Shown in pieces: positions 20,168 through 31,600 of a stretch of DNA of 64,000 bases (positions are counted from its first letter, which is position 1; each line of letters starts with the position of its first letter). A program made the translations under genes and the position numbers. The stretch spans positions 3,261,427 through 3,325,426 of the forward strand of contig CALNVZ010003426.1 in assembly GCA_940671915.1 (NCBI GenBank). The letters are read 5' to 3'. This stretch comes from Paracentrotus lividus. Taxonomy: Eukaryota > Echinodermata > Echinoidea > Camarodonta > Echinidae. The notes below the pieces were generated by a model. That model was not told the DNA's origin and made no database searches. It saw only the letters and a program-made list of their open reading frames with translations.

Positions 20168-22363
20168 AGTAAACTGCAACTTGGAAGTTTAAACAGTAAG
20201 TAATCAAAATGATGGGCATATAACATTGAACCAAGGTCATTTTCAGCTCCTTTCTTGTTGAGCTAGAAGGTTAATGGAAGGTCAAGTAGCTTTTGAATGA
20301 TTTTAACTCCATGGAATTTGATCATTTCTTGTTGATTCTGACCATATTTATGATGGTTCTAATAAAAAATTATAAAGCTTGGCTGTGCAAAAAGGATCCT
20401 AAATTGGATGTAATATGTAAGTTTGGGACATATACATGTACATCCCCTTGCACACAGAACAACTTCATTTGAAATGATTTCTTACAAAATATCAAGTTTG
20501 CTCCCCCATATGTCTTTAACTTTTCTAAAATCTACTGCTTGATTCATGTCACCTCATCTTTACAAAGCAAACTTAAAGAGGACTTTGAGCCTTCTATGTA
20601 TCTATAGGCATGCATATACATGTAGCTTAATTGTCATGTATAATATTAAGATTACATTGTTTAGATGAGTATTTAATTGTGGTGAGTACCACTTAACCTT
20701 GATGTGGATTGAATGAGGTATTTGTATTGACTTAATCTTACAAATCTGTGGCACTTACCTTATCATTGAGTCATGCCACACCTAATAGAAACTAGCAAAA
20801 GGGCAATTAAAACTTGTAACATATTGAAATTAAAAATAGCTGTGGTGTCATGTGTAGGCTATTCTGGTGTTTAAAGTAGACAACTGGAGAGCCAAAACTG
20901 CTTTTAATTGCAACAAAATTCATACCACTACAATGGAAAATCTTTACTTATTCAGAATATCCAAACCCCTTGTCAATATCTGTTTTAGATCGGGAGTTAT
21001 CACCTTTCAAAGAAGGGCCCCCGTTTCCAGGCTTCATCGGTACCGCGCAAGGGCGTCGAGATTATGACGTCACACCTTGGGCACCCGTACCGTGTCCACT
21101 GTATGCACGTATCCTGCACTGTGCTATTTCGCGTACATTGCACATTGTGATTCTTGAAAAGTTTTTTTTTCTCTTCTTATCTCATGCTTCTCCCCAGGCC
21201 CTGACTAACTGGTCAAAGGTGACATCTCTTGCCGACTGTTCCTCTACCATTTATCTATATAAGTTAATGTTTTCGAAGATATTGTTAGATTGTGATTATT
21301 TTGTAGATTTGAACTTGCTGCGATAGATTTTTGAAGAGTTGCAATCATGATATAAAGCACGAATTGCGTGTCGCATCTGGGCCGGGAACGGTGCGGCACT
21401 TGTTGTTGTGAATCGTTTTCATTTGCCCTTAGTTGACAAGATATAATGCTCTAAAACCACGTAATTTATAGCGACTCATTCTCTAAGAAGACTTATTCTG
21501 TGTTGAATCATATATGATTTAATATGATTTTTTTTTTAAATAATGTCCTCCAAATAAGTGATAGCAAAATAATCATGACCCGTCATGACTTCGCTCACTA
21601 ACTTACACGGATTGACACACCATCATAAATTTGACAAGGTGGTCATGTCACATTTCTCCAAATACTTATTTATCGAAATTCAAGGCTACAAGACCAGAAA
21701 CTTCCTTAAAATAAATCAATATATATATGAAGACAGAATATTTAAGAATAATGATGTAAGCATTGAATTGTTTGCAATATTTACAGTCTACTAATTAGTT
21801 TGGCTTAATTCTTACATACGCAACAGGATGGGGTAGTGTATATCAATCCGGCAGGAGCGGATGGAATATACAGTCGCTCTCGTAGACTGACTGCTTGTTC
21901 ATCACAATCAAAAAATCTGTCCATTCATTGCAAACAAGGTCGAATCTCATAAAATAATGTTATTCATTCTGAACAATATCTAAAACCATGAAAAAAGCTC
22001 ACATACTGTACTGAAGAACTAAGAGGCATTCCATTTCCAAAGGTTTGGAAGAATTATTGTTATGGCTACAGATGAATTTATCTCGGGATCTGCACAGCAA
22101 CAATAATTAATCTAACTACGAAGAACCTAGAACTATATTATTATCAAGATATGAATGAATGCTTACCAATATGATAATAGATGATATTGGTTACATGTAA
22201 TATTTCATATATGAACTAACAAACTAAAAGTGTGATTTGAATAATCCACATGAAAACAATGATCACTTTGTTATTATTTTTTTTTTCACTCAACTCTCAT
22301 GTGCTGAGGAATAGGCTATTCTATTATGTTATATTAATGAAAAATAATTCATTATTGAAACGG
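20168..22363. other. Intergenic, nothing recognised
   Basis: No gene is supported. A CpG-richer patch with GACGTCAC lies near 21000-21120, and an AT-rich plateau follows to the assembly gap. Short open frames have no family motifs. Confidence 0.55.
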
Positions 22364-22459
22364 NNNNNNNNNNNNNNNNNNNNNNNNNNNNNNNNNNNNN
22401 NNNNNNNNNNNNNNNNNNNNNNNNNNNNNNNNNNNNNNNNNNNNNNNNNNNNNNNNNNN
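22364..22459. other. Assembly gap (96 N)
   Basis: A run of N. Any open frame crossing it is not interpretable. Confidence 1.
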
Positions 22460-22841
22460 TCGTATAAACGAAGGAAAATCTATTCAGTAACATGTAATTT
22501 GGCCATTATTATCAAATATTGTGTATTTTCTCCGTGTGTCTACTTTAAGTTAGAAACCCATGCAGTGTATCTGTCTTTACAGTAATTATTTCTATTAAAA
22601 CTCTTTACAAGGTATGCAATATTTGAAGCACAACAAATTAATTGTTCTCTTTTTTTTAAATATAAGAATGATAGGCTTTAGTAGAACAATTAATCTACAT
22701 ATTTTCCCATCAGTGTCGCCTTTCAAATTTCTGAGGTCTTAAACTAAAGAGAATATATCGTATAAAATGATTATTATGCCAGGCCAGGAGTTGAACAAAC
22801 TTTGATACATTGTTTGTATCATGTAGGCTGTATGATTCGGT

Positions 22842-23190
22842 GTAAAAATGGCATAGGTAAAAATGGCGGAGGTAAAAATGGCAGAGGTAAAAATGGCAGA
22901 GGTAAAAATGGCAGAGGAAAATATGGCAGAGGTAAAAATGGCAGAGGTAAAAATGGCAGAGGAAAATATGGCAAGACGGTAAAAAATGGCAGGAGGGTAA
23001 TGGCAGAGGAAATATGGCAGAGATAAAAATGGCAGAGGTAAAAATGGCGGAGGTAAAAATGGCAGAGGTAAAAATGGCAGAGGTAAAAATGGCAAAGGTA
23101 AAAATGGCAGAGGTAAATATGTCAGAGGTAAATATGGCAGAGGTAAAAATGGCAGAGGTAAAAATGGTGGAGGCAAAAATGGCAGAGGTT
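22842..23190 (+). repeat. 15-bp minisatellite, locus B
   Basis: About 22 units of GGCAGAGGTAAAAAT, nearly identical in the second half. Because the unit is a multiple of three, it yields repetitive pseudo-protein frames (MAEVK, GRGKN) on every reading; these are artefacts. Confidence 0.95.
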
Positions 23191-23199
23191 GCATTTACG

Positions 23200-24550
23200 G
23201 TTTATTAATTTACGGCGTACAAAAACGTGAAAATTACCACCTCATTGTGTGTTTTTATTGCATGTCGGCCCTGCCATTTTCAGAAAATTTTCCGGGATTG
23301 AAACTGAGTATAATCTCAAAATTAATTTAAACTTCGATTTAACTTTTAGAAGTCACGAATATAAAACCATTTCATGATACGACAATCGAAAAAGACTGCG
23401 CTTTTCTAGTCGATATCAGCATAAAAATAATATGACTCTTGTCATATTGACCTTTTATACCTTGTCAGGACTCTTGTTAGTAAAACACTTTAAATGAGCT
23501 GATTATAGGCCTATATAATATGTTAATTTCACTTTCATTACAGGCCCATAATTGTATTAGTTGATACAGGTAAAATTTTTATTTAAAAAAAAAAAAAAAA
23601 AAAAAAATCAATTGAAGTTCAAATATTGTTAATCATGCGCGTATTGTGAGGGCACGGCGCCCCGCCCGCCCGCCCCCCCCCCAGTTACAGTGCACAGGGG
23701 CCTCCGAAAAGAGGAGAAAAGGGTAGGGGCACCAGATGGACCTGAAACAAAGGGGGCACCGAAAAGAGGAGGAAAAAGGTAGAAAGGGGTAGGAGCGCCA
23801 AACGGACCTAAAACTATAAAAGGGGTCCCTAAATTGGTCTTTCAATAATAGGTGCAAAATTGATCTTAAACGTCTACACCTTCTGGTCTCTATACTTAGT
23901 CTATTTTTTCTTGTTACCATGATACTTTATTTGGATTTTGACCTCCAAAACATTAATTTACATTGGTTTGATTTCACATTACTTGATGGACATGATTTGA
24001 AATGAGTTCATACTCAGGAAGAGAATAAATGGAAACCCCAAACGTTAATACATGTATACGCCATAATCACATCAACCCATCATTATTGACAACTTTGGGA
24101 ACATAATTATACTTCGACTTGCACTATAGTAGTCCTATACCTATATTCATAACAAGTTTACATGTCAGTGCATGTGGGAAATGTCATTTCTAACTTGGTG
24201 TGCATGGTGATGGATAAATGCAGATGAACAAAAAAACATTTTAAATGAAAGTAACTCTTCTTTACTTTTACATCATAATTATTATAAAGGATAAAATTAC
24301 CCAAAATATAACTTGTTTTAACATGCACAGTTAAAAGGCAATAATGTAAAATTGATATAACAATCGTTCACTTCGGTATAACAAAATCTCATAGCGGATA
24401 GTACAAATGGAAGTCAGCCAATTCTAAAGATTAGGACCACTCCAGGCAGTCCAGCATTGATTTTTGAAAATCCCTTCTCATTAGTTTTCTTTCTTAATGT
24501 TTTACCCCTTTCCCTAGGGAATTTGCCATAATTATATGCATGTGCTTTGC
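23200..24550. other. Intergenic, low-complexity patches only
   Basis: It contains a poly-A run (23586-23607), a G/C-homopolymer-rich patch (23650-23700) and two related copies of a GGGGCACC...AGAGGAG motif block (23695-23830). No gene is supported. Confidence 0.6.
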
Positions 24551-24552
24551 TA

Positions 24553-25093
24553 CACTCTAAAAATTGAAGTGCTGTTTTCAGCTCTTCGGAGGCTGAAATC
24601 AGTACTTTTTAAGAGCTTTCATAGTGACTGCAATCAAATTGCTGCATAACTGCACTCAAAGTGCTGTTTTAGCACTTTCACGTGAGCTGAACATTCAGCA
24701 AAAATGGGCAAAAACGGCGTGACTTCGTTGGGATTCGAACCTGGGTCCCCTACATGAGAAGCGCTGACGAGCACGTTGGACCAATCTCACGATTGCTAGC
24801 AGATCATATATTGTTGGATGATGAACCTTTCTTCAAATTTGCCATAATCATCTACTATGCTGTCATAATTAAGGTCAGTTAGCGAGATCTCCATTGGTCT
24901 ATTGGTAACGTCAGCGTTACTCTTCAATGTCTAGGTGGTACCCGGTTCGAATCCCATACCGACATTGAACATTTTTTTGTTGATAAATTAACACTTGGGC
25001 AAGTGCTAAAATAGCACTTCAGGTGCTAATTTAGCACTTCAAGTACAGTCACTATACGAGCACCCAGAAATTAGCACTCCGGTTTTTAGAGTG
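24553..25093. mobile_element. 541-bp TA-flanked MITE carrying two inverted tRNA-like segments
   Basis: The ends CACTCTAAAAATTGAAGTGC and GCACTCCGGTTTTTAGAGTG are flanked by TA (24551-24552, 25094-25095). Subterminal TAGCACTT motifs repeat. Inside, a B-box GGTTCGAATCC occurs on the plus strand at 24944-24954, with an A-box-like TGGTCTATTGG at 24895-24905. A matching tRNA-like arm sits on the minus strand with its B-box at 24731-24741. Confidence 0.8.
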
Positions 25094-25127
25094 TATGACA
25101 ATTGGATTGCGTAAGACATTCCATTTT

Positions 25128-25411
25128 ACTTCTGTCATTTTCACCTCTGGCATTATTTTTACCTCTGCCATTTTTACCTCCGCCATTTTTACCTCTGCCA
25201 TTTTTACCTCTGCCATTTTTACCTCTGCCATTTTTACCTTTGCCATTTTTACCTCTGCCATTTTTACCTCTGCCATTTTTACCTCTGCCATTTTCACCTC
25301 TGCCATTTTTACCTCTGCCATTTTTACCTCTGCCATTTTTACCTCTGCCATTTTTGCTTCTGCCATTTTTGCCTCTGCCATTTTTACCTCTGCCATTTTT
25401 ACCTGGCACCG
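25128..25411 (-). repeat. 15-bp minisatellite, locus C, inverted relative to locus B
   Basis: About 18 units of TGCCATTTTTACCTC, the complement of locus B. It starts 35 bp after the right end of the MITE at 24553-25093 and ends about 110 bp before the first known exon of elovl gene 2. Confidence 0.95.
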
Positions 25412-25520
25412 TATGATCATGATACATTGAATACTAAGTACAGGGTATATCAACTTTGTCTATTTCTAATGTTTACTCTTTTAAGCCTCATTCTTTTTTC
25501 TGCATGTTTTTTCATCTTAG

Positions 25521-25568
25521 GATTTATAGCACAATTCATCCAGGGTTTGTCCTGACTATCAAACCAAG
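25521..25568 (+). other. 5' UTR part of the first known exon of elovl gene 2
   Basis: A strong acceptor (tttttcatcttag) precedes 25521, so an upstream non-coding exon is expected. The context AAG ATG G around 25569 is a good start context. Confidence 0.6.
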
Positions 25569-25635
25569 ATGGACGCTGTAATGGACAAAGTCAATGACAC
25601 CTATAACTTCTACCTCTATACACTCACTTTCAGTG
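25569..25635 (+). CDS. elovl4: elovl gene 2, coding exon 1
   Basis: 67 nt encoding [20 protein letters not shown], then FS and one base. The donor is AGTG|GTAAGT. A second Met at position 5 is possible, but the first ATG has the better context. Confidence 0.9.
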
Positions 25636-28600
25636 GTAAGTCCAAAGTAAAACTGCTCTCCCTAAATTTGTAGGCGTACATGTGGTGCACAGTTGGTGGA
25701 ACTTTACAGTTTGCGCCTCATGAGCAGACAAAGGTTCTTATGGGAAAAACTGGCACACTGGTCTCTACAAACGTAAATTCACCAAGTTCTGTGTGCTGTC
25801 AAACTAAAGAGTCAGGTGGCAAGATTCCAATCTCTGACCCTGGAGTCCAGACTGAGTAATCATGAATATTCCTCTCTTGAAAGTGAAAACCATAACTTAC
25901 GTTTACAGAGATTAAAAAGAAATCTAGGTTATTATTCAAACAACTCAAAACTTGTATAAAGGCAAGGAATTTATTCAGAATATTTCTCCAACGGTAGAAA
26001 CTTATGCAACTGCAGTTGGAAAAATTGGAGCCAGACAGCTGTGGAAAAACATCTCAGGCTGCCTGGGCGGGGTTTCAATCCGCGACCTCAGGATTTGCTA
26101 GACCAGCATTATGACCACTTGACCACTGGAGTGCCCAATGAGATTAAGGTTCAAACATCCCATATACATGAATCTTGCTCTTCTCTTTTCAGACCCGCGA
26201 GTAGAAGACTGGTTATTGATGCAGAGTCCTATCCCTACCGTCATCATCACTGCCCTGTACCTCATCATGGTTAGAGTTGGGCCTAAGATGATGGAGAACA
26301 ACAAACCAATGGAGCTCAAGAACTTGATGATCCTCTATAACTTTGTCTGTGTTCTTCTTTCTGCACACATTGTCACTGAGGTACTCCCGACATTTCACCC
26401 TTGTAGCTTTTCTATACTGAAAGGAAGGTGAAGAATTTAATAAGCTGATGTAAAGTTAAAGTTAAAGTTACCTCAACTCAATTAACTTCCAAAAAGATTT
26501 GGTGTTCAAAAATATTTGTGACAGTTTATTAATCAACCACCAACTTCATATTCAATGAAAGGTACTTGAATAGGAGGGCATTTTTCAAAACAGAAAAGTA
26601 GCAATAATTCAGTTTTGAATAAGAATATGATATACGATCCATGATATATATGATTTGAACAGAATTGAATATATTCAAAATTAGTAATATGGCCATGTGT
26701 TTTGAACTCGCCACCCAAAAAGAGTGGTTTTGTTACGCTTTTCCAAAAAAAATTATTTAATGAATGATATCTCAGCTAAATGGAGGGATATTGCCTTGAA
26801 ATTGGTCTTATTTGAAAGCTGAATGCAAGCTCTATCATAGCTGTGAATTTGAACGAACTAGCACTAGAACTCGCGACACTGCACGCGACCAAATATGATA
26901 AGGCGAGGGTGGTTGAGGGGGGGGGGGAGGTACACACAAAGTCTATGGGATTTCGCACCCTCCTGTACATTTGCCATGATAACTTTATGGATATTTACTT
27001 TTGAGCTGCAAGCTTTTAGGACTTAAAGGAAACCAATACCCAAGAAAATAATCACTTTCATAGGAAAGAGCATAATGAGAGGAGCAAGTTAAAAAAAGTT
27101 TCATCAAAATCGGTTATAAAGTAAGAGAGTTATGGAAGTTTTAAAAGTCTCGTTTTACCTTCTATGGGGATCCTCAAATTGGCAATATTGGCTTCAAAAT
27201 GGCTGATTTTATGGACAACTCTCCATTGGTTTTGTACACAAATTTTCAGATTTTCCCCATTTTCTTTCAAAATCTGTCTTACCACCTTCTGAGCTCAACA
27301 TATGTTGTGTGAAATATATTTTTCCATGACATATTTTAGGCTCAGAAGTAAATAAGACATATTTTGAGAGAAAATGGGGAAAATCTGAAAATTTGTGTAC
27401 AAAACAAATTGAGAGTTGTCCATAAAATCGGCCATTTTGAAGCCGATGTTGCCAGTTTGAGGATCCCCATTGAAGGTAAAACGAGACTTTTCAAACTTCC
27501 ATAACTTTCTTATTTTATAACTGATTTTGATGAAACTTTTTTTAAATTGCTCCTCTGATTGTGCTCTTTCTTATAAAAATGATTATTTCCTTGGGTATTG
27601 GTCCCCTTTAAAAGCTTATTGTCTCATGCATCTTTTGATACCATATTCATAAATTTTCATCCATTTAGTAATGTGCAGTTTCGAAAATCACCGCGCTATG
27701 CGCGGTCAAACCGACAATTTTCCCTATTGACTATGTATTATACACAAAGTACATTGTAACTCAAAACACTTCATGCTGTACGTGAAATGGATTACATAAC
27801 TCAAACACTATTTGAGATAGAGGTCTGAATCTTTGTAGGCTTATTCATTATAAGATGCTCCAACTAGATACAAGCTTTTATAAACTTTGGCTTCACTATT
27901 GCCAAGATCTTAGGGAGGGGCTGCCCTCTTCCCCAGCCATAACTTGACAAAATCCTCTGGCTTTTTAGGGTTAAGAATTTTTTTTCTTCAAATGATGAAA
28001 CCCCCTATAACTATATATTTCCTGAAAGGAAATTTCAAGAGCAATCTAAATATGGTGAGTAATTCATCCTTAGACTAAAGGGAGGAAAAATATTGGGGGC
28101 TCCAAAGAAAAAAATAGGGCCCCAAAAAATCATATATTTTCTCCAATTTTTTTTTTTACTACTTCACCCTACATTATAGTGGATGTCATTTCTGAAATCT
28201 ACAGGAAATTTCCTTTTAGAAAATGTATACTTTTGTAGGGATAGATTTAATATTTTTAAAGTTATGACACTTTGATTATGATAGGTGCACAATTTTTATA
28301 TTTAGGTGATGTAACACAAAAGGGGGCAAGTTCAAAACACATGGCCATATATAAGATCAGAATATGAACTTTTTAATTTCAGCTCACAAAAAAGCTAATA
28401 TACAAAGCACCATCTTGCCCCAAACTATAACTAATTCCTTGAAATGCATATGATCTAATTACATTTTTGTACCATTACAGGGTTTATATTCTGGATACAA
28501 GGCAGGCTATAGTGTAAGCTGTCAACAGGTGGTACATAGCTACGATGAATATGAACATCGGGTAAGAGAAATAGTAAAAAGTCTTTCACCTACTTAATGT

Positions 28601-31600
28601 TTTTTTTCATTCCTTTGCCCCTCGAGGTGATGCCAGAGGCATTTGAGTTTGGGCCGTTTGTAGCAGCTATTTTGGGTATGTCCATATGTCCGGTTTTCTT
28701 ATTATCGCAAACAACCGCTTGTGGTATAAACTTAAAGCTGAAAGATAGTACATTTATGTATCACCATTGGAGGACAATCTGATTTGATTTTGGAGTATGA
28801 GTATGTAGGTCAAGGGTCAAGGGCCCCTGAGGACAACCTATGAAATTCCAAGAAGAAAGCAGGTAAACAGATCACTGAAATAAGTTGGACCAATAAAGAA
28901 AATTATGGAGTTTTGAATATATTGTAATTTTCATTTTAGTTGCATTCAGTTATAGATGTGTATCCAATTTGCCAACTCAAATTTTCACCAGGGTAACCCA
29001 TCAATTTTTAATTGTACCTTTTCCATCTACGATTATTTTCATATAGATAGCGAAAGTACTATGGTGGTTCTACTTCTCTAAATTCTTTGAGATGTTGGAT
29101 ACCACATTCTTTATACTGAGGAAGAGGAACAACCAAGTGACATTCCTTCATGTTTATCATCATGCTTCAATGTTTATACTGTGGTGGATAGGAATCAAAT
29201 GGGTTGCTGGTGGACAAGGTCAGTTACAGTTGCAATCGTGGTGGTGGTGGTGGTGGTAATGGTGGTGGTGTTGGTGGTGATGGTAATGGTGGTGGTAGTG
29301 GTGGTGATGATGATTTTAAAGGCAATAGTGATGGCAGTGATGATGATGATGATGATGACGGTGATGATGATGGTGGTGGTGGTGAAGATGGTGGAGGTGG
29401 TAGTTATGTTGGTTGTGGTAACGGTGATGATGAAGGTGTTGATGGTGGTGATGATGATTGTGATAGTGGTGACAATGATGATGGTGATTGCGGGGGTGAT
29501 GGTGGTAGTGGTGATGGTGATGGTAAAGGCAATAGTGATGGCAATGATGATGATTATGGTGATGGTGGTTGATGGTGGTGATGTTGGTGATGGCGATGGT
29601 AGTACACTATTGGTTGGCAGGGTGATATTTGGTTGCGATGGTGATGATGAGGATGGTGGTGGTAATGATGATATTGGTGGTGGTGGTGGTGGTGATGGTA
29701 GTCGTAGAAAAGACAGCGGTGGTGGTAAATATGTTGAAGATTATAATGATGATGGTGGTAGTATTTATGATAATGATGATTGGTTTTATCAATATTTATG
29801 GTGTTGATAATGATGATTGCTTTTGACTTATCTCTGTACTTACTTGTCTTACTTGATCTCTTTTTTTCTTTTCACAGCCTTATTTGGAGCCATCCTGAAC
29901 TCCTTCATCCACGTTGTGATGTACAGCTACTACTGTATCTCTGCTATGGGACCTCAATTCCACAAGTATCTCTGGTGGAAAAAGTACCTCACCATCTTAC
30001 AATTTGTAAGTGAGAGTAGTAGCTTACATCTTTACACCTCCCCATAATAAAATTGCTGGCTATTATTGCAGTAAGCCGGGATATAATATTTGAATACATT
30101 GTAGCTGATTACTGATAACTGAGTTTCCACTCTTTACACTTTTGAATATCTAGATATGCTGGTGACACAACATTTGCTCTCGTGACAATTGCTTTGGAAT
30201 TTATTTTGTGTATGGTTGCAATAGGGTTTTGTATCAGTTTTAGGGTAGGGTATAGTATGAAATTAGGCATTCGATTATTGTTTCAAATTTAAAGCAAAGC
30301 AGTTGTTGCCGATGTAAATGTCTTAGAATCATGTTCCCTTAACCCTAAAAAGACTGGGCTATTTTGACACACATAAAGACTGGGGGGGGGGCTCATTCAG
30401 CCCCCCCCCTAAGATCTTGGCCATTGAGCGCGCGATCGCGCCGAAAATTTGCACGCGCGTTACCCACGGCATCCTCTCCAAAACCGAAGAGTCATATTCT
30501 CCGAAAAATTTCTTCACTAATTAATTATGCTAATTTATGCATAAAATCTAAGATTTGCTCTAATTAATTAAATAAAGCTCTATAAGTGCTAATTTTTGGT
30601 TTACAGGCTCTTTGTAGGCTTCTGGTGAAATGGGTTTAAAAAAAAAATCTGTATCAAGATTTTTTTCTTATGTATTCTATTGTTATTAAAATTTCTTATG
30701 TATTTCTTTGTTTTTCGACTTTTTGTTTTTTATTGTTTTTTCGATGGAAATCATTGGTGACACTATTTTAATCATAAACAAACTTAAATTAATTGATTTT
30801 AATAAGTTAAAGAGAAAATAATGATACATTTATGAATTTTGGCTGAAAACACAATTTGTATTGGATTTGTACACAAAATCACGTATTTGAGCTACTTTGG
30901 GTCTGACGCACGGTTACAAAATGTTACGTAATTTCGGAACCGCGTACCCGGGCATCGCAAATTTGGTCTTAAAAATTGCGCGAGACTTGAAAGAAAATAG
31001 TCATGAATTCTCGCCAAATTTTTTTTCCGCGTTGCAAAGTTATCGCGAAAAATGTCGAGGGGGGGGGCTGAATGAGCCCCCCCCCCAGTCTTTTTAGGGT
31101 TAAAAATGAAAAAAATTTATATTGAGGTCATATATTCTCCTTGTCCCGATTTCAAACAGTTATGTGCAAATCTTTATGTACATTGTATTCAGTATCTTCA
31201 GCGTTCTAACAAAATTTCATAAGAATGCAGTAAGTGGCTTGGTACCAAGTACCTCAATACAACAGGACTAGACTGTATACCTTCTGAACCTTCCAAAATT
31301 ACACCGGCAGGGCAGGAAACTGCAAATCGCCATCGTGCTACTGTCCTGTGGTTTAGAGTGCTCCTCTAAACCTCTCAATTGATGAGATACAATTTGACAT
31401 CCTTATCCAATGAATTCCAGGCCCTAATTGTTCTTGGAAAACTGGTATTTTGGTATGTTTCTGTTCTTCTTTTGGGTCATTCCATGCCAATTCACCCAAT
31501 GAAAGTGCAATTTTGCACCCTTCCGTCTCAGAATTTGCTCAAAATTTGGTACACAAAAGTTTAACATTACCTTCCACGAAAACAAAAAAATTAGCGTAAC

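Noticed and set aside
22739..23208. Open frames of MAEVK, GRGKN and LPFLP repeats on both strands
   Set aside because: They are reading frames of a 15-bp minisatellite whose unit length is divisible by three. All frames are open and none has non-repeat domains.
25052..25453. Long repetitive open frames (MAEVK, SAIFT) on both strands
   Set aside because: Same minisatellite, inverted copy; no gene evidence.
29181..29826. Met/Val-rich and Gly/Asp-rich frames
   Set aside because: They arise from the GGT/GAT repeat in intron 4; only the first 38 bases overlap a real exon.
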